Shown one piece after another: positions 1 to 5,092 of a DNA stretch of 5,284 nt (positions are counted from its first letter, which is position 1; each line of letters begins with the position of its first letter). The notes under the pieces were generated by a model that ran no database searches, was not told the DNA's origin, and was given only the letters and a program-made list of their open reading frames with translations. A program made the translations under genes and the position numbers. The DNA comes from Phycisphaeraceae bacterium. GTDB taxonomy: Bacteria; Planctomycetota; Phycisphaerae; Phycisphaerales; Phycisphaeraceae. The DNA lies in NCBI GenBank assembly GCA_029260695.1, contig JAJDCT010000485.1:1-5284 (forward strand). Direction: 5' to 3'.

Positions 1-343
1 TAATCAGCGGATGCTCAGGGTAGCTGACGATCGCCGTCGTGAGGTTGTCGGCAGACGCCCCCCGGAAGTAAATCCAGGAAAAAACTGCGTCTCCATACTT
101 GGATGAAACGTCATGTGTGCGCGCACATAGGCAGTTATTGCGGCCACCCAAATGGACGTAAATCTCTGCGTAGACAACAGTCTGAAAAATGTGCGATGGC
201 CGACGTTTTATCCACCAAACCGTACCACTTCGTGCGCACCAAGCCGGCCGATTGGACCCTATGAACCAGATCGAATAGCTTAAAAAGTCTTGACTTTTGA
301 TTGCCGTAACCGTAATCTCAACAGGCAATTCTCTGGGCGGCAT
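1..343 (-). CDS. Unassigned protein, C-terminus cut off by the left window edge
   Basis: The minus strand is open without a stop from 376 down to base 1, and the first ATG in that frame is at 343-341. This gives 114 codons that continue beyond the window. The product begins MPPRELPVEITVTAIKSQDF and ends, at the edge, TTAIVSYPEHPLI. It has a mixed, protein-like composition with several Trp and Tyr, four Cys, no signal peptide and no clear membrane segment. I recognise no family. The upstream bases (GGGCTTGG before the ATG) do not form a good Shine-Dalgarno, and TTG codons at 349 and 358 are alternative starts. It would be divergent from the membrane-protein operon at 498. A possible plus-strand promoter (290-318) lies inside it, which argues mildly against it. 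Chance open frames of this length do occur in this DNA, so it is a candidate only. Confidence 0.45.
   Translation of the reverse strand, partial: MPPRELPVEITVTAIKSQDFLSYSIWFIGSNRPAWCARSGTVWWIKRRPSHIFQTVVYAEIYVHLGGRNNCLCARTHDVSSKYGDAVFSWIYFRGASADNLTTAIVSYPEHPLI
283..318 (+). promoter_or_regulatory. Candidate sigma70-type promoter with a palindrome on its -35
   Basis: TTGACT (290-295) and TAATCT (313-318) are separated by 17 bases and face the operon at 498. The -35 matches five of six consensus positions; the -10 keeps only the TA...T positions. A perfect inverted repeat, AAAAGTC-TT-GACTTTT (283-298), overlaps the -35 and could be an operator. The implied leader is about 170 bases. The site lies inside the minus-strand reading frame at 1-343, so one of the two calls may be wrong. 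Confidence 0.28.
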
Positions 344-497
344 ATCCAAGCCCGGCAAGCGGCCTTTCGCAGCGGGTCATCCAGATTAATTGGGCGGGTT
401 CAATGCGGAATCGTGACATCGAAAGTCGAATAAGCGGCTGCGCGTTTAAGAACCGTGCCTCTAGATCGCGGACCATCACTTCACCAAGGAACCACGG

Positions 498-734
498 ATG
501 CTAAAAACCATCACACTGCTTGCCGCCATCGTCCATCTACCGGGGGTCGGGTTTAGGATTTATCATTTCGTTAGATTCATTCAAGACACCGTAGAAAATG
601 ACGTTTTGTGGGACGGGACACTCATCATGTCAATCCTATCATGGTCCTTCAGTCTTCTAGCCAATATAGTCTTAGCCCTCTTCTTCATCGTCCTGTACTT
701 CCGCCAGGCGGGGGAGACGCGCCATGACCACTGA
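498..734 (+). CDS. Small two-helix membrane protein, first gene of a three-gene operon
   Basis: This 78-residue protein has two predicted membrane segments, at about residues 4-24 and 43-67. They are separated by a short polar loop (about residues 28-40) carrying several acidic residues. The C-terminal tail is short and rich in His and charged residues (ETRHDH). The start is supported by AAGGA at 486-490, seven bases before the ATG. The 3' end overlaps the next gene by 11 bases (724-734), so translational coupling is likely. I recognise no family. A role as a partner of the two membrane proteins encoded downstream is inference from the tight arrangement alone. The gene uses more A/T-ending codons than the genes at 2205-3583. 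Confidence 0.75.
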   Translation: MLKTITLLAAIVHLPGVGFRIYHFVRFIQDTVENDVLWDGTLIMSILSWSFSLLANIVLALFFIVLYFRQAGETRHDH

Positions 735-1188
735 TACCGACCGGATACTGGGGATCCAACCGTCAAAGACTCCCGCCTCTAACGTTCAACATCCAGGCGT
801 CAGAGATGAATCGCAAACACGCGAGGAACAGAAAGCCATTGACGAGCTTTCTGAAACGGTGGCAAGCGACCTTGCCGAAGGCAAAAGCCAGGAACATGTG
901 GTTTCCGAGTTAGTGAAGCAGGACTGGTCGGAGGAGTGGGCGACGCAGTTTGTGAGTCAGGTCGAGCGATCCATGTCCAAGGTCCGGGTGCGCAACGCGA
1001 AGGCGAGTCAATACGCCCGCCACATGATCTACGGCACCCTTTGGGTCATCGGCGGAACGGTGGTCACTGCCGCGACCTACCAGGCCGCGTCTGAAGGGGG
1101 AACCTACCTCATCGCATGGGGCGCGATCCTGTTTGGAGGGATTGATTTCCTTCGGGGGCTTTTTGGTTGGTTGAAATACTCATCCTGA
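724..1188 (+). CDS. Membrane-anchored protein: helical cytosolic region plus C-terminal membrane hairpin
   Basis: The product has 154 residues. Residues 4-11 are DTDRILGI, a signature that recurs at the N-terminus of the next gene's product. A Pro/Ser/Gln-rich linker follows to about residue 30. Residues 33-85 form a charged helical region, with the ASDLAEGKSQEHVVSELVKQ stretch and a DWSEEWATQFVSQVE helix. It resembles small helical repeat regions seen in many bacterial membrane proteins that target soluble segments to the membrane. Two hydrophobic segments follow, at about residues 102-121 and 126-150. The Gly/Ala-rich link GGTYLIAWGAILFGG between and within them is typical of uncharacterised bacterial small membrane proteins. 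GGGGAG (711-716), inside the upstream gene, gives a Shine-Dalgarno at seven bases. It overlaps the gene before and sits 11 bases before the gene after. No function can be assigned. Confidence 0.78.
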   Translation: MTTDTDRILGIQPSKTPASNVQHPGVRDESQTREEQKAIDELSETVASDLAEGKSQEHVVSELVKQDWSEEWATQFVSQVERSMSKVRVRNAKASQYARHMIYGTLWVIGGTVVTAATYQAASEGGTYLIAWGAILFGGIDFLRGLFGWLKYSS

Positions 1189-1194
1189 AAGGGG
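1188..1194 (+). promoter_or_regulatory. Ribosome binding site deciding the start at 1200
   Basis: AAAGGGG lies five bases before the ATG at 1200. A longer reading frame could begin at TTG 1167, but that start lies inside the upstream gene and has no comparable site. Starting at 1200 also places the DTDSVLGI signature at residues 4-11, exactly as in the upstream protein. Confidence 0.7.
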
Positions 1195-1199
1195 CGCTC

Positions 1200-1802
1200 A
1201 TGGGCGGCGACACGGACAGCGTTCTGGGAATCAGGTCTGTCGATGATTCGCGACCCTCTGCGCAGACACCTCGGCGCCCTGTTGGCGTTACCGTCGTCTC
1301 CATCTTCCTGATGATTTTTTCAATCCTTGGCGTGTTACTACTCATTTCGATCGTGGATGCCCTTCGTGGAGGGCTAAGTGGTGCTCCTGGTATCGTTGCC
1401 TTGGCGGTGGTACTAAGCCTTCTAATTTCCATGCTCATGTTCGTCATGGGCATCGGGATTCTGGTCGGGCAGAATTGGGCCCGCCAGCTCTTCCTCTGGC
1501 TTGTCCCTCTCGACATAGGCCTTGGCCTTCTTGCGGGGGCGGGGGCTGGGGCTGGGATTGTCGTCAAGCTCATTTTGTTCATCATCTTCGCCTCCATTTT
1601 GACATCACAATCAGCAAAGAAATACTTTGGTGTTGACTGCGGGTCACATGTCGATGATGACTATGCGGATGATCTTATCGAGCAAGACCTCACGAAATGC
1701 CCGGCGTGCAAGGGAGGTATATCAGAGCAAGATGAGTTCTGCCCATCGTGCGACCTCCGCCTGAAGTATGTAAATAAGCCGGAGGAAATCGAGGAGATCT
1801 GA
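1200..1802 (+). CDS. Multi-pass membrane protein with N-terminal DTDxxLGI signature and C-terminal zinc ribbon
   Basis: From the ATG at 1200 the product has 200 residues. The N-terminal cytosolic stretch begins MGGDTDSVLGI, matching the upstream protein at the same position. About four hydrophobic segments follow, near residues 28-52, 64-90, 97-113 and 114-134. The third and fourth are separated only by an LLAGAGAGAGI stretch. The C-terminal soluble tail (about 138-200) has an acidic patch (DDDYADD) and then two CxxC knuckles, C167-P-A-C170 and C181-P-S-C184, spaced as in zinc-ribbon domains. It closes with an acidic KPEEIEEI end. The middle resembles the generic small multi-pass proteins often annotated as DUF or zinc-ribbon membrane proteins; I cannot name the family. 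It is the last gene of the three-gene cluster. The region after it has no canonical U-tract terminator. Confidence 0.78.
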   Translation: MGGDTDSVLGIRSVDDSRPSAQTPRRPVGVTVVSIFLMIFSILGVLLLISIVDALRGGLSGAPGIVALAVVLSLLISMLMFVMGIGILVGQNWARQLFLWLVPLDIGLGLLAGAGAGAGIVVKLILFIIFASILTSQSAKKYFGVDCGSHVDDDYADDLIEQDLTKCPACKGGISEQDEFCPSCDLRLKYVNKPEEIEEI

Positions 1803-1825
1803 CCTCGTTTCGGGCTCGCCCCAAC

Positions 1826-1896
1826 ACTAAACCACGGACGTAAGGCTAAATAGGAGACGTGGTGAGAGGTTGGTTTAGTTGCAAGTCCACGTCTCC
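1826..1896. repeat. Two interlocking inverted repeats (pseudoknot topology)
   Basis: ACTAAACCA (1826-1834) is the exact reverse complement of TGGTTTAGT (1871-1879). GGAGACGTGG (1853-1862) is the exact reverse complement of CCACGTCTCC (1887-1896). The arms alternate A-B-A'-B', so a transcript of either strand could fold as an H-type pseudoknot or switch between two hairpins. The right arms overlap the 3' end of the hydrolase remnant. It lies just after the membrane operon, but no U-run follows, so a simple intrinsic terminator is not supported. Function is unknown. Confidence 0.4.
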
Positions 1897-2021
1897 CCCG
1901 GCTGCATTTCTTTGACTTGCACGCCGTTGGGTTTGAACTCGCTGATGTCGTCGGTGAGCAGGGGGAAGGTTATGTCGTGGATGGGGGTGGCGGTTTTGGG
2001 TTTGAGGCATTTTTGGCCCAT
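1875..2021 (-). pseudogene. C-terminal remnant of a UPF0173-type MBL-fold hydrolase
   Basis: On the minus strand, in the frame ending at TAA 1875-1877, the sequence reads KPKTATPIHDITFPLLTDDI and continues SEFKPNGVQVKEMQPGETWTCN. This matches the last ~45 residues of the intact hydrolase at 3992-4663. At DNA level, 1893-2005 aligns without gaps to 4010-4122 with about ten mismatches, including a 45-base identical run (1927-1971 = 4044-4088). Similarity fades beyond about 2005; a short GGCCCAT match at 2015-2021 suggests a further deletion. The remaining 150 or so residues, including the HxHxDH metal site, are absent. Most coding differences are amino-acid changing (for example IPIHYK to TPIHDI), as expected after loss of constraint. 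A 48-codon frame with an ATG at 2021 exists but is unlikely to be functional. Confidence 0.8.
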
Positions 2022-2073
2022 CGGGATAAGGGGAAATCATCCGAAACCGCAGGGGCTGGGGAATCGTTAAGTC

Positions 2074-2197
2074 TATATATATGGATGTATTACCGATACC
2101 CCGGAACATTCGTCGGCTGGTGGTGGTTGGTATAGGTGTAGCCGGCCCATAGGATTCGCTGTGTTCGGCGAACTGGGGCCGACCCTTACACAGGGAG
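2074..2197 (+). promoter_or_regulatory. AT-rich stretch and structured leader before the His/Gly-rich gene
   Basis: TATATATAT (2074-2082) is the only strongly AT-rich patch in the spacer and could hold a -10, but I see no matching -35. Further on, CGGCCC (2143-2148) pairs with GGGCCG (2176-2181). Inside it TTCGC (2155-2159) pairs with GCGAA (2168-2172). Together they make a two-step stem-loop ending 11 bases before the Shine-Dalgarno AGGGAG (2192-2197). The leader could influence translation of the gene at 2205; this is inference. Confidence 0.22.
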
Positions 2198-2204
2198 TTG
2201 TGCC

Positions 2205-3257
2205 ATGACTTGGAAGCGTACCAACAGGATCGGTTTGGGCTGGATCGTGGCGGCGGTGGCGGTGTTGAGTTTTGCGGCTGCCGGGCCGACGGTGGTTTAC
2301 GCCAAGTCCGGTCATGGAGGCGGACACCGCGGCGGGCACGGGAGTAGTCATGGTGGGGGGCATCAAAGCGGGCATCGCAGTGGTGGGCATGGGTTGCATG
2401 TGAGCTTTGGGCATCGCGGCGGATCGCATGCCAGTTACGGTTACTCCGGCTACGGGCATCGAGGATACGGCTATTCCCGGTACGGTCATTCCCGCTATGG
2501 GTATGGCGGGTCCGGCTATGGATATAGACGCGGATACGGTTACGGACACGGGTCCGGGTACGGGTACAGAAATTCCTACTACCGCTATCCGCCGATACGC
2601 AACCGTTACGGTTCAAGCTACGGCTACGGGGGGTATGGGTCATCCGGTTACCCGAGCCGTTCGCGAGTCAGGGTGTATTACGGCGGGTCAAACGGCGTCG
2701 CTGCCAGCCCCTACAGGGTGGATACCCGGCAAGCCCCGGTCTCTTCGATAGGTGGTGCGACGGCATACGGTCGGGGCACTTCCGCAGACACCGAGGCGTG
2801 GGTGATGCTGGCGGACGGACGGCACCGTGGCGCGATGAGTTACTTCGCGGCCCAGGCCCCGGCCCGCCCAGGTGACGGCTTGCCGAAGATCGGCTACGCG
2901 CTGTCCGCGGCGTTGGGCGGTGATCTTGATGTAGGCGTCTGGGCGATGCGGCGAGCGGTCGGGGTCGACGTCGGTGCACTTCACCTGGTGCGCGAAAGTG
3001 GCGAAGCGGCCGCGGCCATTGACCAGGCTATCGTGTTATACGGATCGGGCTACGACACTGATCGGCCGGACGCGGACAAAGCGTTCATGCTTGCGGTGCT
3101 TTACGACCTGCGGGGCGATGTCAGCGCCGCCCGCGCGAAGATCACGGAGGCGATCGATGCCGGGGACAACAGCACGAGCGCCGCGGCTCTGCGGCAGATG
3201 CTGGATGACGATTACCCCCAGGCGGCTGGCAACGACGGCGGGTCTGACGACTATTAG
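2205..3257 (+). CDS. Exported His/Gly- and Tyr/Gly-rich protein with TPR-like C-terminus
   Basis: The product has 350 residues. Residues 1-33 form a Sec signal peptide: basic KRTNR, hydrophobic core WIVAAVAVLSFAAA, and probable cleavage after VYA33. Residues 34-75 are His/Gly/Ser-rich (GHGGGHRGGHGSSHGGGH), a likely metal-binding tract. Residues 77-149 are Tyr/Gly/Arg-rich with repeating GYG and RYG units, then a linker to about 195. The C-terminal region (about 195-335) is helical. Two segments look like TPR repeats: about 227-258 (IGYALSAALGGDLDVGVWAM) and 292-321 (FMLAVLYDLRGDVSAARAKI). The end is acidic. The start is supported by AGGGAG seven bases upstream. It probably acts in the periplasm or at the envelope as a structural or metal-binding scaffold; no enzyme motif is visible. 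It is followed 53 bases later by a lipoprotein gene on the same strand, probably an operon. Confidence 0.85.
   Translation: MTWKRTNRIGLGWIVAAVAVLSFAAAGPTVVYAKSGHGGGHRGGHGSSHGGGHQSGHRSGGHGLHVSFGHRGGSHASYGYSGYGHRGYGYSRYGHSRYGYGGSGYGYRRGYGYGHGSGYGYRNSYYRYPPIRNRYGSSYGYGGYGSSGYPSRSRVRVYYGGSNGVAASPYRVDTRQAPVSSIGGATAYGRGTSADTEAWVMLADGRHRGAMSYFAAQAPARPGDGLPKIGYALSAALGGDLDVGVWAMRRAVGVDVGALHLVRESGEAAAAIDQAIVLYGSGYDTDRPDADKAFMLAVLYDLRGDVSAARAKITEAIDAGDNSTSAAALRQMLDDDYPQAAGNDGGSDDY
2304..2651 (+). repeat. Low-complexity coding repeats (His/Gly tract, then GYG/RYG tract)
   Basis: Within the exported protein gene, degenerate short in-frame repeats encode GGH/SGH units (about 2304-2414) and GY(G/R)-type units (about 2433-2651). 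Codons vary between units (for example TAC/TAT, GGG/GGC/GGA/GGT), so the repetition is kept at protein level and is not a recent DNA duplication. Confidence 0.7.
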
Positions 3258-3287
3258 CCGTGCGCGTCGGCGGTGTTCGCGTTGTTC

Positions 3288-3304
3288 AAGGAGCGTGTGA
3301 GGTG
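3288..3304 (+). promoter_or_regulatory. Two possible ribosome binding sites for the lipoprotein gene
   Basis: AAGGAG (3288-3293) sits eight bases before GTG 3302, and GAGGTG (3299-3304) sits six bases before ATG 3311. The two starts are in frame and differ by three residues. I prefer the ATG. The longer frame from GTG 3260 lacks a good site and would put an unlikely leader before the signal peptide. Confidence 0.5.
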
Positions 3305-3310
3305 ATTGAG

Positions 3311-3583
3311 ATGTCAAAGAACACAACAAAGCCCTCGGGGCCGATGAAGATTCTGGCGCTCGCCGGTGCGCTGGTGATAGCGGCCGGGGGGATGGCAGGT
3401 TGCGAGACCGATGCGCAGAGCGGTGTATTGATCGGCGCGGTGATCGGCGCCGCGGCGGGTCAGGCCATCGGCGGGGATACCGAAGGCACCCTGATCGGCG
3501 CCGGGGCCGGGGCTGTCGGCGGGTATATCATCGGCAACGAACGCGACAAGAAGAAAGACGATGATCGACACGACGAATACTGA
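3311..3583 (+). CDS. Small glycine-zipper lipoprotein (17 kDa surface antigen-like)
   Basis: From ATG 3311 the product has 90 residues. A basic N-terminus is followed by a hydrophobic segment (about 13-27) and a lipobox-like MAG-C31, so Cys31 is the likely lipidated residue. Residues 41-75 are a glycine-zipper membrane region (IGAVIGAAAGQAIGG, then LIGAGAGAVGGYIIGN). It has the Gly-x3-Gly spacing of the Rickettsia 17 kDa antigen / glycine-zipper 2TM families. The tail is highly charged (RDKKKDDDRHDEY). Such proteins sit in the outer membrane or envelope; their exact roles are mostly unknown. It follows the exported His/Gly-rich gene closely and may be expressed with it. GTG 3302 is an alternative start that adds three residues. 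The spacer after it carries the structured element described at 3622. Confidence 0.85.
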   Translation: MSKNTTKPSGPMKILALAGALVIAAGGMAGCETDAQSGVLIGAVIGAAAGQAIGGDTEGTLIGAGAGAVGGYIIGNERDKKKDDDRHDEY

Positions 3584-3621
3584 TCGCCTTTAGGCCGGAC
3601 ACGGTGTGGCAGTGCAAAGCG

Positions 3622-3912
3622 GTTTTAGAGCGTTCTCTACACCCGTTATAGCGTGTCGGTACTTCACGGCGCGGATGGTTATCCGGGGAACCCCGCATAT
3701 TCATGCGGGGCTATTACAAGACCTCGCCACTTGAAGTGGCGTTGCTCTAGTTTAACCCTACGGGTGATGTTTGGCTGTCGTAGCCATGCGGTGTGCTCCG
3801 GGCGTCGCCGCTAGGGCTAAACCGTTGCACAACACCCTGGATAATGCGGATCACGATTAAAACTCGTGCCCATCATCGTGGCCAATCCCCCGGCAAAGCC
3901 GGGGGCTGAGGG
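3622..3912 (+). ncRNA. Candidate omega-RNA/HEARO-like structured RNA without a nuclease gene
   Basis: In order on the plus strand: TAGAG-CGTT-CTCTA (3626-3639); CGGAT-GGTT-ATCCG (3672-3685); CCCCGCAT-ATTC-ATGCGGGG (3691-3710); CGCCAC/GTGGCG (3725-3730/3736-3741). Next is a three-way junction closed by GTTTAACCCTA (3750-3760) with TAGGGCTAAAC (3812-3822), one mismatch. It encloses the hairpin GGCT-GTCGT-AGCC (3773-3785) and the hairpin GCGGTG/CGCCGC (3788-3793/3806-3811). Then come CACGA/TCGTG (3852-3856/3864-3868) and CCCCCGGC-AAA-GCCGGGGG (3887-3905). No frame here looks coding. Size, density of stems and the CCCCCGGC-type terminal hairpin fit the RNAs associated with IscB (HEARO, omega-RNA) within the IS200/IS605 superfamily. 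This assignment is pattern recognition and has not been tested by a covariance search. Strand is inferred: the hairpin 3788-3811 needs a G-U pair that forms only in the plus transcript, but the outer stem fits the minus strand slightly better. Confidence 0.45.
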
Positions 3913-3926
3913 AAAAACTGTCACCC
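3622..3926 (+). mobile_element. Putative non-autonomous IS200/IS605-like element (no transposase or IscB)
   Basis: The hairpin-rich block fills the convergent spacer between the lipoprotein and hydrolase genes. It ends in a strong GC hairpin (3887-3905) followed by GCTGAGGGAAAAACTGTCACCC and then ATGA (3927-3930). Subterminal hairpins, no terminal inverted repeats and no target duplication are hallmarks of IS200/IS605 elements. HEARO-type elements are reported to lie next to ATGA or GTGA. The left boundary is uncertain (about 3606-3625). No transposase or HNH/RuvC protein is encoded, so it would be a deletion derivative or stand-alone RNA locus. Confidence 0.33.
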
Positions 3927-3991
3927 ATGAATTAAGCAGAATCCGTATAAGGTGAACCCGGTCTAACGATGCGGGCCGGTCATTTGTGATG

Positions 3992-4663
3992 CTACCCGCA
4001 GTGCCATTGCTCCCCCGGCTGCATCTCTTTTACTTCGACGCCTTTGGGTTTGAACTCGCTGATGTCGTCGGTGAGCAGGGGGAAGGTTTTGTAGTGGATG
4101 GGGATGGCGACTTTGGGTTTGACCCATTCGGCGGCGTGGGTGGCGAGTTTGGGGCCCATGGTGAAGCGGTCGCCGACGGGGAGCATGGCGATGTCGGGTT
4201 TGCCTATTTCGCCGATGAGTTTCATGTCGCTGAAGAGCGCGGTGTCGCCGGCGTGGTAGATTTTGTGGCCGCCCATTGAGATGACCAGTCCGCAGGGTTG
4301 GCCCATGTATCGGCCTTGGTAGCTTGAGGAGTGGAAGGCGGGTGTGAAGGCGACGTAGCCGAAGTCGGTGTAGATGCGTCCGCCGGGGTTGCCGGGGTCG
4401 CATTTTTCGATGCCTTGCTCGGCACAGTATTGACAGATCTCGAAGGCGGCGATGACGGTGGCGTTGTTTTGTTTGGCGATGGGGAGTGTGTCGCCGAAGT
4501 GGTCTTCGTGGCCGTGGGTGAGTGCGATGTTGGTACAGGTGATGTCGTCGGGTTTGTGGACGGCCAGGGGGTTGCCGGTGAGGAAGGGGTCGACGGCGAG
4601 TGAGTGCGTGCCGTCATCGAAGAGGAAACCGGAGTGGCCGAGGTAGGTGATGGTGAGCGGCAT
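3992..4663 (-). CDS. UPF0173-family metal-dependent hydrolase (MBL fold)
   Basis: The product has 223 residues, the usual full length for UPF0173 (YtkL-like) proteins. Metallo-beta-lactamase-fold features are all present: ITYLGHSGF with His10; AVDPFLTGNP at the second strand; the metal motif T-H50-G-H52-E-D54-H55; His111 in FTPAFHSS; Asp140 in YHAGDTALF; and His190 in AIPIHY. These are the expected ligands of a two-metal site, so the enzyme should be an active cytoplasmic hydrolase. Its substrate in this family is not firmly established. AGGAG lies seven bases before the ATG (plus-strand CTCCT, 4671-4675). The gene converges on the lipoprotein gene, with the structured element between them, and diverges from the membrane protein at 5093. 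A truncated relative of its 3' end lies at 1875-2021. TGCGGG/CCCGCA (3970-3975/3995-4000) brackets the stop codon, but no U-run makes it a clear terminator. Confidence 0.93.
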   Translation of the reverse strand: MPLTITYLGHSGFLFDDGTHSLAVDPFLTGNPLAVHKPDDITCTNIALTHGHEDHFGDTLPIAKQNNATVIAAFEICQYCAEQGIEKCDPGNPGGRIYTDFGYVAFTPAFHSSSYQGRYMGQPCGLVISMGGHKIYHAGDTALFSDMKLIGEIGKPDIAMLPVGDRFTMGPKLATHAAEWVKPKVAIPIHYKTFPLLTDDISEFKPKGVEVKEMQPGEQWHCG

Positions 4664-5092
4664 GAGGTGTCTCCTAAGGCGAAGAACGGAGCCCGTCCTC
4701 GGATGATACCTGCAGGTGGCAGGGGGGTGGGGGATCTACATTAATAGGATCCATTAAACATGGGTGCGTTGATGCCTCATCCAGCGGCAGACCGAAGTCT
4801 CCGCGCAGGTTATGCTTGGGGCCTGTCAGTCACTGGCACCGGTGGCGGCAATGCCATAAGTTCTTGGCGTGATCGGCGATGGAAATACGGCTTCGGTTGG
4901 ATTTATTTTGCCGGTTGGCGGGTTGGATTCGAGTCTGGGACTAGGTTTCCCAAACGGGGCAGAAATTCGAGATTGATGGCGGGATTGGCCGGAATCGCGC
5001 GAACATTCTAGCATACCCGTCGTACAGGTTAACACCCGTAATTCGCGCATGTTAAACGAGCAAGTGTTATTGGACCGAAGGACCTAAAACGC
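4664..5092. other. Divergent intergenic region without a convincing gene
   Basis: These 429 bases separate the hydrolase (leftward) from the membrane protein (rightward) and must hold both promoters. I see the hydrolase Shine-Dalgarno at 4671-4675, a G-run (about 4716-4734) and an AT-rich patch around GGATCC (4741-4757). Near the right gene, TTAACA (5029-5034) and TTAAAC (5052-5057) are spaced 17 bases apart but match consensus poorly. An 83-codon frame at 4760-5011 does not look like a protein. Nothing else is supported. Confidence 0.5.

Noticed and set aside
116..127. Perfect 12-base palindrome TGTGCGCGCACA
   Set aside because: A lone palindrome far from any supported gene start and inside a possible coding frame; no further evidence for a binding site.
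1109..1597. 162-codon minus-strand frame
   Set aside because: Antisense to the two membrane-protein genes, which have better starts, ribosome sites and membrane segments.
1879..2135. Two short plus-strand frames (63 and 72 codons) over the hydrolase remnant
   Set aside because: They read the antisense of a recognisable hydrolase C-terminus; equivalent antisense frames exist over the intact gene.
2073..2549. 158-codon minus-strand frame rich in Met, Pro and Thr
   Set aside because: Antisense shadow of the GYG-repeat coding region; the regular pattern mirrors the repeats on the other strand.
1846..2643. 265-codon minus-strand frame
   Set aside because: It is the wrong frame of the hydrolase remnant plus the antisense of the His/Gly-rich gene. 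Its His/Arg/Pro-rich product is typical of an antisense shadow.
2433..2651. Regular short repeats suggestive of a CRISPR or tandem array
   Set aside because: The period is a few codons, the frame is continuous and codons vary; these are protein-level GYG/RYG repeats.
3621..3640. GTTTTAGAGC-like string resembling a type II CRISPR repeat
   Set aside because: It occurs once, with no second repeat or spacer; it is better explained as the first small hairpin of the structured element.
4331..4603. Plus-strand frame rich in Val, Gly, Asp and Glu opposite the hydrolase
   Set aside because: Antisense shadow of a gene with a complete set of family motifs.
4760..5011. 83-codon plus-strand frame in the divergent spacer
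   Set aside because: No Shine-Dalgarno, Trp/Gly/Arg-heavy unstructured composition, and a position in a region that must contain promoters for both flanking genes.
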